Below, in pieces: positions 13,101 through 28,100 of a stretch of 64,000 nucleotides of DNA. Under the pieces are notes generated by a model, which was not told the DNA's origin, searched no databases, and saw only the letters and a list, made by a program, of their open reading frames with translations. A program made the position numbers and the translations under genes. The DNA comes from Sipunculus nudus (lineage: Eukaryota; Annelida; Sipuncula; Golfingiida; Sipunculidae): assembly GCA_026874595.1 (NCBI GenBank), contig CM049313.1, positions 33,631,159 through 33,695,158 of the forward strand. The letters run 5' to 3'. Position 1 is the stretch's first letter, and every line of letters starts with the position of its first letter.

Positions 13101-16100
13101 CTTACTAGTCTGTATTTTCTACCAAACTTGAAAATATCTAATTTTGACTTCCTATGCTAAAAATCACTTTCTTGGTATTACTATTTAGACATACCTTGTA
13201 TTGAAAGAGTTGGTCTTGAAGTCATCTGCTTTATATATCAGCTCTACGGAACGGCTATCTCTGCTGTAGTAAAGGAGTCACACTTTGTTGACATACATTA
13301 TTAAGTTAATATTATTGAGTAAAGCACTATCTTGATATGCGCTTTTTGATTACTTTTAATATTTTTAGCATATATAATGTATATATAACATGTAGTATAC
13401 ATGTATTTATTTTTTCTAAGTCAAAAGACTTGCATGTTCAATAGGTTAACAGTAATAGAGATATACTGTGTTTTTGTTGGCAAGGGTTTCAAATTCCTGA
13501 TTTTCACAAAAGGGTTATCATTGTGAAAATAAAGCCTTTGTGAAAAATTGCCATAGGTGCAGAGGTGTAGAGTAATTAGCTCAGCTGACTATAAGTCATC
13601 TGAGCTATAGTCGTGGTCCATTGTCCGTGGTCTGTCCGGATGTCTGTCCGTAAGACTGGCACGTTTCGACACCATTGGACCTACAAATCTGAAATTCGCC
13701 ATACTGTTAGATGTCCCCAAAATCTCCTACCATGCCAAAAATTGGGTCAATAGGAATTCATTCCTTCGAGATATTAAGAAAAAACCTCAATTGTTTATTA
13801 GAAATCTATTTTCACACTTCAGGACTGCCTAATATCAAAACCACTCATCTGATTTTCTTCATATTTACCATAAATATTCCTATATATAGTTCCTATGTAC
13901 ATGCCTGAAATTAAGTCAGTATTATTTAATTTAAAAAAGTTATTGGCCCAAACATAATGGACTTTGTAAAAAAATTAGGAAAGATATTTGGTCACTTAAG
14001 ACCAAAAGTTTCAAAGGTAGGGACTTTTTTTCAGTAATACAACTTTAATTGATCAAAATTTAATTTTTCTACCTAAAGTTAGATCAAAATCTGTTAATTT
14101 TTTTTTAAATATTGGCAAAAATATAAAATTGGTACCTTAAATTTTGCCCAAGTTTGACCACGGCACGTTTTTTCCCTGTAAGTACTGTGGAGTTAATTTT
14201 CACAGCATGTTTTTTTAGCATTTTGTCTGTTAACACCAAAAATTTGAAACCAGTTGATCAAAAACTGTAGATTTTATTCAAGTTTTCACGCACCATGTCA
14301 CATCAAGTTTATATCAAGCTAGTGTTATGCAGTTTGCTAGAGCTCAGCTCCTAAGCTTCAGCTCTAAGTTCCTTAAAATTGGCATACAGTTAGATGTCTC
14401 CAAAATCCCCTACCATGCCAAGAATTTGATCACTAGGACATAATTCATTCAAAATATTAATGAAAAACTTCATTTTTCCTATATATTCATATATTCGTAT
14501 ATATACTTTCATCAGATTATGCACATACACTGGGGCAGCCAGGCAGCTAATGCCCAGCCACAGTTGATCCAGGTGTCCAACCCAACTCATCTAGTAGTTG
14601 TTTTGAAAAACAACATAACAATAAATTAATAATTTTGTATTGGGTTTTTATAACAAATTAAATAAAAATTAATAGAAAGGGAATTTGTTTGTTGATGAGT
14701 AACAGAAAATTAACTTGCAGTTACTGATGATGTAAGAATCTTGTATGGATGGATAGAATGTCAATGTCAGTGTTATTCCAAATAACACCATGCAGTCACC
14801 TATGGTATTTTTCAGTTAAATTTAATGATAAAAAATTAATTATATTTTTCATTACTAATCATTAGGGATCATATGAAGGAAATTAATCTTAGACAAAGAT
14901 GCAGTTGATTCCTACTGTGTCTAGTGTGTAGATTGATGTGAAAGTAGTCTGAAGTAAATATATTACATTTATTTTTTTTTAATATAAATAAAAGCCATAA
15001 AACCAGGTACTTATGATCATTATTTATATTTGTGAATTTTGTATATTCTGGATTCTCAACATCATTGTCTGGCTAAAACTGAATAATACTAGACATGGTG
15101 CGAATGCTTTGCAAATGTATTTGAATACGAATATGAATATGTACTGCATACAAAAAATTTTATTGCATAAGAATGGGAATTCAGGTAAAAATGAAAGTAT
15201 TTGAATACCAGTGCAGATACTTTCAAAATGTATTCATGAATGCATTCATGAATATATTCTATAATATTATTTCAATAATCATTTCAGTTATATTTTATTT
15301 TTAAAAAATCATATGATTTCTTATTATTTTTTAATAAAATTATATTGGCACAATATTTGTTATTAAATTTTAATAAATAGTTAAATTCTTTTATTATATG
15401 TGCTGCTTATAAGTTATATGGCCAAGTCAAAATCTGTATGACAATAGCACTCCATTTGTCAATAAAATAAATGAAATCAATCCTCTTCCCTGTCTCCAAA
15501 GATACTATCAAAATCATACATAAAAGCTAAACACCAACAACTCATAATAAAGCTTATATTTATTACCACACAAAACCAGCATGTGCCTCTTTCCCAAATC
15601 ATATTTTTAGCGAACCTGTGAGCTAATGCAATGGTGCGGTGGCATCCGTCGTGCATTGTGCGTCGTCTGTACGTTAACCATAGCTATCTCAAAAACGGCA
15701 GGAGCTAGCATCACCAAATTTTTTGCAAATAATCAGTCATCCAAAAAACTATATCGGATTTTGTTTTTTTTTTCTAACTGCATTTTCTTAGATTTTATAG
15801 CAAAAAAGCTAAAAAAGCTTTAAAAATCTTCTTCTCCGAAACTGTTCGGCCAAATTGTCCAACATTTCACAGAAATGATCCCTGGAACAATCTTTCTCAA
15901 GTTTGTTCGAATGGTTCCAGTTAGGAGATTTTTGGCCGAATTACAGGAGGTTGAACTTTGTTAAGTGTGCAAAAAAGCATATTAAAATTTAAATCTCAGA
16001 AACGGCTGGAGCTATCATCACCAAATTATATGCCAATGTTGATCACATACCGTAAAATCTCCACTTAAAACCGCGGTTTAATCAAGAAATTCAAAATCTT

Positions 16101-19100
16101 GAAATCAGGTTGATTTCCTGAAAGCACTGTGCGGTTTATACTAGAAGGGTTTCCTGAATATCTTCCTGACAGGCATCGTTTTTGGGCCGGCGCGTGGGCG
16201 ATAATATTGCAACTTTCGGAGGCTGTTCTTAGCATGCATGGGAGCCGTGTGAAAATGTATTATTTACGATTATTTGTTATTTATAAATTAAATATTGCTG
16301 ATTAGTTTTCGTGTGATATATAACTTGTTATAAAATCTTGGTAATTGTCACCAAATAATACGTTTAAAACAACCCTGCTGTTACACACAGCGGTCCACTT
16401 CGTTGGGCATGGTCAAGCAAAATTGAAATAAAAGCCTACTTTAAACCCATTTGCGGCATTATTTAGCAATGATTATTTGTTTAAAACGTAAAATGAATAA
16501 AAAGCTGACATCGTGAAGAGTCACACAATGGCAGACAATCGTTTTAAAATCAAGTTTGAGTACCGCCATGTGCTGAAACTCCCCGGTATTCTGCTAAGAA
16601 TAAATTGAACGGCTGTACGCGGAGGGTGGTAAATAGAACAGCCACCTATTTCGTCCCAGCGTGCCTTGCGCGAACACTGCCTTGACAAAATGGCTCTCCA
16701 CACGGAAACTTTCTTCAGGAAAAAAACTTGCTAACCCGGACTGGCCACTTTAATTTTACCTTAAAATCACTCGTTTTCAAGCGTCATGTTTCCTATACGT
16801 GCGTATCTGGAAAAGGTAACTTCAGTTACTTTGATATTTAGTTAAGTTAACCAGCGATGTTTTCAACGCACCAGCAAATTGTGACATGGAGCGATGTGAA
16901 CGTACGATGTGACGAAGATAATACCGAAGTAACCGGTATGAAAATGATTTGAATCTTCCGAGTTATTCCAGAAAATGGAATTTTCATCAAAAATTAAGAT
17001 TTCAAAATATTACTTTTAGAATTAAAATATACAGTGACTTGAAATAGATCAGCAGAATATTTTTTTCCAAAATATAATGACAAATCGGTAGCAAACAAGA
17101 ATACGGCACGGAATATAAAATCTGTATAAACAGGCAGAGGTTCACCGGCCCTTACGTCTTCCCAAACTTCATGCTTGAGTGACCCTGCAAAAAAGTGTTA
17201 TGATGTGTTTAAACAAAATGCCCAAGGAATTTTTAAAGTGGACAGGAATGGCCGAGTCGCAACCTACGCGTGTTCATTTCTAGATGATTGCTCGATTGTG
17301 TCTTTTGTCAAATCATTCCGTAGCGAAAGTTGGTGCGGTTTTAAAGGGGGGTTCTTAGTATTTGAGCCCCTCGCGGTGTCTCGCCTGGAATTTCGGCCAA
17401 GTCTGGGTGCGGTTTTAATCGGAAGTGCGGTTTTAAGTGGAGATTTTACGGTAGGTCATATCTGAAATTGAGGTATTGATGGCGCCACCTGCATCGGCCT
17501 TTTTTTGTACGGGGTCATTAGTGCCTGTATCACACTGAGGGCTACAAAAATCTTCTTCTCTGAAACCATATGGCCAAAATGTTTAATATTGCACAGAAAT
17601 GATCCTAGGGTAGTGCTTCCTGAAGTTCAAATGGTCTCTTATCAGTGACTTTTGGCTAAGTTATGGGAAGCTGAATTTAGTCATATGCCATAACAGCCCA
17701 TTTTAGCTAAGTGGCTACAAAGATCTTCTTCTCAAAAACCACTGGGCCAAATTCTTAAATCTCACACATTAATTATCCTCAGATGTTAATAATACAAGTT
17801 TGTTCAAATGGTTTTGGTTCATTGCTTTTTGGCTGAGTTACGGGAAGCTGAACTTAGCCAGTTTGCTGTATCTTCCTAAAGTTATAAACTTGCGAAACGT
17901 TTTTTGACTGATGCCACTGAAGCCAGTTTGTTAAATATTTTACAAGAATAATCCCTACAATAATTCTTATAATAATTGTCATTAATGGTTCCACATGAAT
18001 GATTTTTGGCTGAATTATGGAGATTGAATTGAGTCATTTTACCATATATGTTAGCTGTGTGATGCTGTTACATCTGGTTACACCAGTTTACCAGCATCTA
18101 TTACATCATGCCACTAGACATTTAGATTTCAGGTTATATTTAGTAAATATTGACAAGAAAGTTTTTTTAAAGCTTTTAAAAAAATTAGATTTATGATTTA
18201 AGTTATTCATCATACCAGGCAATGTTACAATCATGGATATTCAGCTCTCTGTTGCTATATAAAGACAACTGTACATGGATTATAAATTATTGGTATCCCT
18301 ACTTAACTTAATTCAAGAATTTGCCATCAATGATATATATCTGTATTTTAATTTTGCATTCAGTATGCATCCGTAATAATTTTACATTTATTCCTGATAT
18401 CTTTTTTTGTATAAAAAGTCAGCTGAAAAGCATTTTGTATTGGGAAAATAAATTTCAAAGTTATTTCAAGTAGGGACCACTTTTGTGTACAGATGGCAGC
18501 ACTTGGTTTACCATTGGCAGATTGCCAGTACCTTGATGTTGGCCATTAGCCATGATGATGTCAGCTCTATAAATAGTTTTGGCACAGAGCCAGGATTTGA
18601 AGAAGTGCAGCAAGGTATAGATCAAGAGTTCACTCAGTGCAGTAGCTGCATTCTATTTATAGCTTTGGCAGACTGCTCACTGCATCATATTTGGCACCAA
18701 AGTTCAGCCTGAATCTATTTATAGCTTTGGCAGACTGCCAACTGTGTCAGATTATGCAACAGGTCAAGAGTTCAATCAGTGCAGCCAGGTACAGGTCAAA
18801 AGTTAACTCAGTCTAGCCAGGTGCAGTTCAAGAGTTCACTCAGTGAGGCAGCAATTTGTCACAGGTCATTTGGGGGCAACTGCCTTACTCACCTAAGCCT
18901 TGTCAGCCAAGTGCATCAAACTCTGGGGAAGTTTGATGTATTGGACTGATACCTGTCTGTGTGTCTTTGATGGTATTCTCATTTACAAGACAGGTGGTGC
19001 CACCTACATTGACTTTTGCAGTGTAAGCGCCTGCTTATTTCTACAGAGGAATTTGATACATCAGCTTAAAATTGGGTATGTTTATACATATTGGGTAGCT

Positions 19101-22100
19101 TTATAGTGTACGACTGGTGGCGCCACCTACAATAATTTTTGCGCAGTGTATGTCCCTGCTTATTTCACAGGAGGGGTTTGACATATCAGTCTGACATTGG
19201 GCATATGTATATATCTCTTCATTGTATATAAGACTGGTGGTGCCAGCAACAATCATTGTATCCACCAAAACAGAGTTTTGCGGATACTATGTTTTCAGTT
19301 GGATGCCGACACTGCTGCCATCGCGGCATAGGTTTCCGGAGAACTCCTCCATAATCACAGGGCAGAATTTTTTAAAATTCGGAATTATGACCGATCAAAT
19401 GTTGACTGCTGCGCCTTCATTTTTGGTTGACCTCTGACCTTTCCTCTCTGCCCAGCGTCCATTTGTGCGTCTGTTTCCACACATAAACCCACATATCTCG
19501 GGAATCGTTTGACTGATAAGGCTAAAGATTTTGCACAAATGTAGCCCTTGAAAAGCTTTATAACATACACGAAAACTGGTGGTGCCACCTGCAACCATTT
19601 TTGCACAGCGTCCATCTGTTCATCTGCCTTGGGATAAAATCACTCATATCTTGGCAGTGGTTCGACTTATCTGCCTAAAATTTTGCATGTTTATACATCT
19701 TGGACAGCTTTCTGGATTTTGTGGTAGGTGGCGCAACCTACATATACATTTCGGCTGCAGACATCCAGGCTATTATGCAACACACCTCACTCTATTTCCC
19801 CTTGCCACTCAATCCATGCCTCACTTCACCTTTCCTACTCTGATTTTGGCGGATACATGTAGTCGCTTGATGACTACCCATATTCTAGTTTTTGTGTTGT
19901 GTGCACCCATGCCAGAATTGCAGCAGTGATAATTGTTTAATTGTTTCTTGTTCTAAGTGTTTAGTACTTGCATTGTTCATATACATGTTACACATGTTCT
20001 TGAAAAGTAATGGTCCAGCATTGAAGCATTATACCTGGTGTAATCTCACTGCACAGGTTCGCATTAGGCCTGTAGGCCTTGTTTATCATATATAACAGCT
20101 GAGCACCATGACCCATGGGTCCCTTGTTTTTCTATAGCTTCAATGGCATCTCATGTATGGTATATAATGCTTCAAGATTAGCATGTATACATATTACGTT
20201 ACCTGTGATTCCAAGACTGATAATTTAAATAATATCATTCATTTGCAAATCTGTCACTATTGCGTGAATAATTACCACTTGTTTGATATTTTCTCAGCTC
20301 CTTGTGCAATAGTTAAGATTTTGCATGTGTATCATATAATTGATATAATAATGGTTGTATACTTTGTATAAGTTACTGTACAGTTAATAAAAATAAACCT
20401 TACAAAACACTGAAGAAGTGAAAATTGCAAATATTAAAACTTGCGAATATGAAACCACCTAGAAGTTGGTTGCCTTCATATTCACCAGGCTAATATTTCA
20501 CAATTTTTACTTTGTCTTTGTTTTGCAAGATTTTCAATTTCCTGATCATACCATGTGTCACCAGACAATAGGTGACAATATGTACGGTGTTTTGTATCAT
20601 AGTTTAACGAAGTCTGTTCTCTATTGATATTGACGTGAAGCGTCATCCTAAAGCGTTGACAGGTCTTGATTGTATATATATATATTGTGTATTCTTGTAT
20701 GGAATCCCATCGGCTATCAGCTGATTTATCCGTGTCACGCATCGTGTGTAATTATTACATTTGGTATGTGGGTCGCCAAGGTGACGCTAGCAGTCAAACC
20801 AGGTCACATATAACCTTATATGGGACACTTGAGCCATAAGCCAATCAGAGAACCGGATCGCCGTATTGTGACGACGATTGTGACGTCAGAGTTCAGGGAG
20901 AGACGCTGGAAGCTGCCTTCAGTTGGGTCTTGAAGCTTGAGGTGGCAGCATGCATGAACTGGAGTAGGAACATTGAAACGCCAGGAACGGCATAGAAGCA
21001 AGCTTCTACATGAGGCAAGGACCCAGCTCATGAGAACTCAGCCGTGCTGCCGACAGAGCTTCGTATTGGCGATAAAGTGAGAGAGCGCGCTCGTCACCTG
21101 CCGGCCTAGTTCAGCTTGACCTAGATACATAACCGCCGTAAGCCGTGAAACCTTTGCTACACGAGCAAGGTCAAGGACTCTAAGCTCTACGTAAACAAAG
21201 AGTGCTATTGCATTCATGTGAACGTAAACCTACCAGGGTCGCAGACAAGCAAGATCAGTTGAAGATCGCTAAACTCAGAAAGACTAGATCTATATGGTAC
21301 TAACCATACGCTAGATTCTACACAAAATAGTAACCAGAGATCTCTGAAGGAACTGGACTTTATGGTTTTTTTATACAAACCATGGACTCAGTAAAATATC
21401 CTGTAATGTATTGTGAAGAACTGTCGTATTGACACATCAACGCACACACTCACATTGGTGTCTCTGTAAGTATTGTCTTGAATTATATTTGTGAATTTAA
21501 CCTGATGTCTCATAGTTTCTATTGATCTAGGTGTATGATTGTCTGGTATTTTAATACACGTCCTTAAAAGAACCTGGAAATGTCACCTGTAATGACCGGG
21601 ATCTAATTTCTTGATGAGTGAAATCAAGTGGCGAGCGTAAACCCATCGTATGGTTTTATAGGTTATATCCGTTGTAAAGTTTTCACGTTAAGTTAGGGGT
21701 GACATTGTATGGCGAGCGTGCCAGGATATAATTAGCCTTTAAAAAAAAAACTGGCTAATTACAGTAAGTTTCAGAAGTTTTGAACTGAGAAAACAGTACT
21801 GAAACCAGACATTCATATACTCAAACTAGAGTTGATCTGAATTAATAATTGGAAATGACACCAAACTGATGTTGTAGTGTATACTTGCACAATGAAATTA
21901 CCCCACTGTTAGGAGTTAATATTTATTCAGTGAGAATATTACCTGAAGCACAACATTGTTTCAAGATCGGCATATACCTTGTAGATTTGGCTAGAACACA
22001 TGCATGTTTTGTGAGTAATGCTAGTTCAGTGATACCTGGACATCATTATTGGGTTGATATAAACCCAGATTAGAGTGAAAATTTTTGATGTTGTTAGATA

Positions 22101-25100
22101 CGCCCTGGTATAATTTTTTCTACACTAGTTTGTGATTGGTCACGTGGTAGGGTCTCTTGACAGGTAAGTTTACCCCTCCCGATTGGCATGGTAATCATAG
22201 GTGCATGGTGTTTATTGATATCTTGATATCCATCCGTCCATCCGTCTGACCCTTCGTCCGACCTTCCGTCCGTCCGTCCGTATAAGTAGATTTTGATGCG
22301 TAGAGCTACCGTAGTGTTATTGTACGGATACCGCCGGTTTGTTAGGTTGGCTTTAACAGTACGTATTTACGGATTTTTAAGAGCGGATATTACTAGATAC
22401 TGGAATCTTACTAGGTTAGAGCGTTACCATGGAAACGTTAGAGTCACTTGTTAGATGCGGACAGGCCTTGGGGCTTAAGGACCAGGCTTTACAAGATTAT
22501 GTTGAGGCTAGACGGCGTGCGGATGAGGAACGTGAGGAAAGAGCCAGGCAACGTGAAATAGAGAAGGAACAGCGGGAATTAGAGCGCGAGCGAGAGGCTA
22601 GAGCCCACGAATTAGAGGTTCTAAGGTTAAAGTCTGACTCTGGAGTTAAAGAAGAGAGAAGTAGGGATGTATTCCCGAAAATCCAGCTTCCACCTTTTGA
22701 TGAGGCTCACGATCAGCTAGATGCGTTTCTTGAGCGATTTGAACGATTAGCTGTATGTCAAGGCTATGATAGGGAGAATTGGGCGTTACACCTGAGTCCG
22801 TTACTGCGGGGTAAGGCGCTAGGGACTTACACACAGTTATCGGTTAGTGAGGCCATGGATTACGATAAGTTAAAGATAGCCTTGTTAAAGCGATACCAAA
22901 TGACCGAAGAGGGTTATCGACACAAGTTTCGGACTTGTAGGCCTGAGCGAGGCGAAACGCCGAGTCAGTTTGCGGTGAGACTGAGTGGATACCTAGACCA
23001 TTGGATAGGGATGGCAGGGGTCGGAGGTGACTACGACGGGGTAGTTAACCTGTTGATGTGTGAGCAGTTCGTAAACTGCTGTAGTAGGGATCTCTCTATG
23101 TTTTTGAAAGAGAGACGGTGTCGTGACTTTGATAGTATGGTAGACTTAGCCGAGAGTTATACGGAGGCTCACGGTGTACACAGCCTTACAGCAGGTCCTC
23201 GTTATGGCAATAATGTGCCGCGTCCAGCGCAACCGGTATCTCAGCCTAGAGAGAAGCCAGAGGTTGAGCGCAGTCCGGACGGTCAGACATTTAAGCCATC
23301 AGGAGGCATCAGATGTTATTTATGTAATGAACTGGGACATAAGGCGCAGGAATGTAAGACTAGTGCCCGGTCGAGGCCTAGGTCTTCCCCTCAAGTAGGG
23401 CGTGCTGCTGGCGATCAGCAGAGGTATAGGACTAATTTTAGCCCCCCGTATAACCCAAAACAGAAACCGGAGACTATGTCAATGGCAGTAGTCGAGGCGG
23501 AAACGGAGACAGTCGGTGCGGTGAAACCGGAAGTAGAGAGTCCGAGTCAGTCGTTAGGATTTGCTGCCCAGACAGAAGGCGGAATCTCGTTACCTGTGTG
23601 TGAAGGGCTGGTGAATGGTAAGTCAGCGAGGGTGCTGCGGGATTCGGGATGTTCCTCGGCAGGAATACGTGAGTCGTACGTGGAGCCGAATCAGTTCACT
23701 GGACACCAGGTCGAGTGTAGGTTGTTCGACGGGTCTGTAAGACAATTTCCTACGGCTAGGATTAATGTGGACTGTGTGTACTTTGTCGGTACTATCGAGG
23801 CAATGGTGGTCGGGGATGCTGTATGTGATTTAGCGCTAGGTAACGTAGCGGGAGCGCGTGATCCGTATGATCCGGACCCGACGTGGAAGTCTGAGCGGTC
23901 CTCAGGCATAGTGTGTGACGGTGTAGAGTCACAAAAGGAGGTGTCGTCCCCGGTGGAGACACGGAGCGCTGCACGAGAGAAACAGATACCGACGCGTAGC
24001 TTGAATGTTGCAAGCCCAGTTGCCGATGTGAGTCCGGCCGAATTTTTGAAGGCGCAGGAGGAGGATGGGTCTTTAGCGCCGTATTGGAGGCTAGCTAGAG
24101 AGGCTAGAAATGATAGTCCATTTAGAATTGAGGACGGATATTTAGTTCAGGTTGTGAGTGATAAACGGGGAGATCAAGATGGATCTCGAGTGGTGGTACC
24201 TCAGACGTTACGGTACGATGTAATGAGGATGGGCCACGAAGCGGTTATGGCGGGCCATCAGGGCATAGACAAAACGCACGACCGCGTGAGAACTCAGTTT
24301 TTCTGGAAAGGGATGTATAATGACATTGCTGAGTTTTGCAAGTCCTGTCCCATTTGCCAGAAAACCATACCGAAAGGCAAGGTGCTTGGAGCTACGTTAG
24401 GCCAGATGCCATTAATTGATGAGCCCTGGCGTAGAATTTCGATGGATCTGGTTGGGCCGATCCATCCAGCGTCTGAGAGAGGTCACAGGTATATTCTGAC
24501 CGTTATGGATTATGCCACTAGATATCCGGAGGCTGTTGCTTTAAAGAACATAGATACAGTCTCTGTGGCTGATGCGCTAGTTGATATTTATGCGCGGTTA
24601 GGAGTGCCGTCAGAGGTGCTTACTGACATGGGAACACAATTTACGTCAGACCTCATGCGAGAAGTTAGCCGTGTTTTGTCTGTAAGACAGCTCACCACTA
24701 CTCCTTACCATCCTATGTGCAACGGAATGGTGGAGAGATTCAATGGAACGTTAAAGTTAATGTTGAAACGGATGTGCGAGGAAAGACCGCGAGATTGGGA
24801 TCGGTACCTCAGCGCCGTGCTTTTTGCGTACCGAGAAGCGCCACATGAGAGCACAGGGTTCTCACCCTTTGAGTTGCTCTATGGTAGGATCGTTAGAGGA
24901 CCGATGCGGATTCTAAGGGATCTGTGGACCAAGCGAGATACTAGCGTCGAGACTAAAACCACGTACCAATACGTCCTGGACCTACAAGAAAAACTAAGCG
25001 ACACATGCGCGTTAGCTAGAGAGGCGTTGAACAAATCAGCGAACAGACACAAACTGTTATATGATAGAGGTAAATGCACGAGCAGGTTTGAGGCCGGAGA

Positions 25101-28100
25101 CGAAGTTTTGTTGTTACTCCCGACGGAGCGGAACAAATTAATGGTACAGTGGAAAGGCCCCTATACTATTGTAACAGGGTTGGGGACTTAGACTATCGGA
25201 TTAAGATTGGCGATAAGGTTAAAACCTTCCACGTGAATATGCTGAAACGGTACCATGCTAGAAACGAGCCCCAGCATATTCTGGCAGCGGTAGCCAAGGG
25301 CGCAACTGATTCTATACATGATCCTGACGGTGTAGACGGGGAAACAGAGCCTCCCGTGTTCGGAGAGTTAAACCCAGAAGGGATTGATGAGGATGCCCAC
25401 ATGTCGTTACCGTCGTATGCGCGCCGCCAGACTGAGCGAGATGTTCAGGTAAATGCTGACCTAGGCAAGTGTCAGCGCCGTGAAATACTCAGTCTGCTTA
25501 GGCAATATGGGGATGTATTCACAGATGTACCCAAGCTTACCAATGTTGTAGAATGTAGCATTAAACTCTCATCTGATGTACCTGTAAAAACTAGGCCCTA
25601 TAGGGTGCCTTTTGAACTGCGAGAGACAATGCGAAAAGAAATCCAGGAAATGTTAAACTTAGGCATTATTGAACAGTCAGATTCTAGCTATGCGTCCCCC
25701 TGTATCCTGCTTAGGAAACCTGACGGTAAGACTAGATTCGTGATAGACTACCGAAAGCTGAACCAATCAGTCGTGTTCGATCCTGAACCCATGCCGGATC
25801 CAGAAACACTTTTTGTCGAAGTCGCGAAAAGCCAGTATTTTACAAAGCTTGACCTGACGAAAGGTTACTGGCAGATCCCTGTTTCTGAGGAATCCAGGGA
25901 TAAGACGGCCTTTGTTACACCCGATGGCCATTACCAATTTAGGGTTATGCCATTCGGCCTGGTAACTGCCGGAGCGGTTTTCACCCGCATGATGCGGAAA
26001 ATGTTCAGCGACATGCCGAATGTAGTATGTTATGTAGATGACGTGTTAATACACGCAGAGACTTGGGACGAGCACTTAAGAACTCTTAGAGAAGTGCTAG
26101 TTAGACTAGAATGTGCAAACTTAGCAGCTAAACCAGCTAAAACCTTCATAGGCTACCAGAGCCTAGAGTTTTTGGGACACCTTGTAGGCACGGGCAACTT
26201 GGCCACTAATCCAGTTTTGCTCAAGAGAATACAGAGCACTGATAGACCTAAGACAAAGAAGGCTTTGCGAGCATTCCTAGGTCTTACAGGGTACTATCGA
26301 AAATTCGTGCCAAACTATGCGGAAATAGCGGTGCCCTTGACTGATCTAACGCGTAAAGGTCAACCTAACAAACTAGACTGGAAACCCGTACACGAGAACG
26401 CGTACTGTTCTCTAAAGGCTAAACTGTCAGACTCTGCCATACTGAAGCTACCTGATTTCAGTAAACGATTTTATTAGCTCAGCTGACTATAAGTCATCTG
26501 AGCTATAGTCGTGGTCCATTGTCCGTCGTCCGTCCGTCTGTCCGTAGATGTGGCACGTTTTGAAACCGTAAGACCTAGGGATCCAAAATTCAGCATAATG
26601 TTAGATGTCCCCAAGATCTCCCACCAAGCCGAAAACTGGGTCTTTGCGACTTCGTTCCTTTGAGAAATTAAGGAAAAACCTCAATTTTTTATTAAAATCC
26701 TATTTTTAAACTTAAGGACTGCCTAATATCAAAACCACTCATCTGTTTTTCCTCATATTTACCATAAATATTCCTCCATATAGTTCCTATGTATATGCCA
26801 ATAATTAAGTCTGTAAAGTATAAATTCTGTAAGTTATGGGCCCAAACATTATGGACTTTGTAAAAAATCAGAAAAAATAATATCTCACTTAACATCAAAA
26901 ATTTTGAAACTAGAGTCTATTTTCTCAAGTATATAACTATGTTTAATAAAGATTCAATTGTTTACCCAAAATTAGATCTTAATTTTGTAAATTTTTTAAG
27001 TTATTAGCATAAAAAAAAAATCAGTACCTTAAATTTTGCCCAACTTTGACCATGGCACGTTTTTTTCCTGTAAGCACCATTGATTTAATTTTCACAGCAT
27101 GTAAACATAAATATTTAGTTTGTCTAAATCTGAAATTTGAAAAAGAGAGCTTGAAAATTAAGCTAGTTATTGACTTTTTTTTTCTGTAGTCACTTGCTTT
27201 GATTACAGATGCAGGGTCCCACTCCAGGTCACTGGAAGTCAGCTATGCCAGGGTTTCTGATTTGTTACAGTCACTGGGGGAGATCCCCTGCTGTGACAGG
27301 TGTACAGTTATTCTCATATCACCACCCCAATCACCCTCCCCCCCCCCCCCCCCCCCCCCCGCAAACCCAACCCACCAAGTGTTATGCAGTAATTGTTATT
27401 GTTTTCACTGTATCTCCTTAATTGTAATGCTGTTTCCACTCCGATATGCAAAAACTTTCCTTGAAAAAATAATTCAAGGTGTAATCCAGAAGATGCAGTG
27501 TTTTGTAATGTAGCATTTTTAAAGAAGTAAATTTTCTTTTAAATGATTTTAACAAATATAAATGAACCCATCAGTATGCTTAAATTATTATAAAATATGA
27601 AGCACATTATGGATAAATAAAGACACAATTAAAAATTGTGAAATCTAAATCAAGTATTATTTTTAGATATTTATTGTTTTGCAGATTTAAAAGATATATT
27701 TTTGTGGTAAAAAATAAATAAACATTTGTATGCATGATGTGGTGTTATCTGACAAGATTGAGATTAATGATGATGCAATTGAGAATTATGAATCAACTTT
27801 TATATTCAAATATATATGTTAAATTGGAAATGTATAGAAATATAAACTTAAATTAGAAAATAATTGATGTGATAAAAAAATCAGGATTTAATACAAACAT
27901 TTGTTCATTATTTTCCTGCCTCAGCAGAATTTGAGATCAGGCTTTGTTTGCCCTGTTTTATCTTGTTAATTAGCTATATTTCAACTGTATACATTTCATT
28001 AAAAAAATACATATATATTTAATAATATATATTATACAAAAAAATAAATTCAATTGAACAAATGTGTAAACTACTGAAATGTCAACAGTTAATGGAAAAA

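Noticed and set aside
17175-17465. 96-codon frame in the TIR transposon
   Set aside because: It reads through the subterminal repeats and right TIR; no transposase motif.
19579-19929. 116-codon frame in R2 copy a
   Set aside because: It ends around the R2 terminus and equivalent frames are broken in copies b and c; repeat shadow.
25149-25200. Programmed -1 frameshift between the two retrotransposon frames
   Set aside because: No slippery heptamer or downstream structure is evident and the break cuts the integrase C-terminal module; a mutation is simpler.
27199-27513. Frame with a proline run
   Set aside because: It is just the C homopolymer in R1 read in frame.
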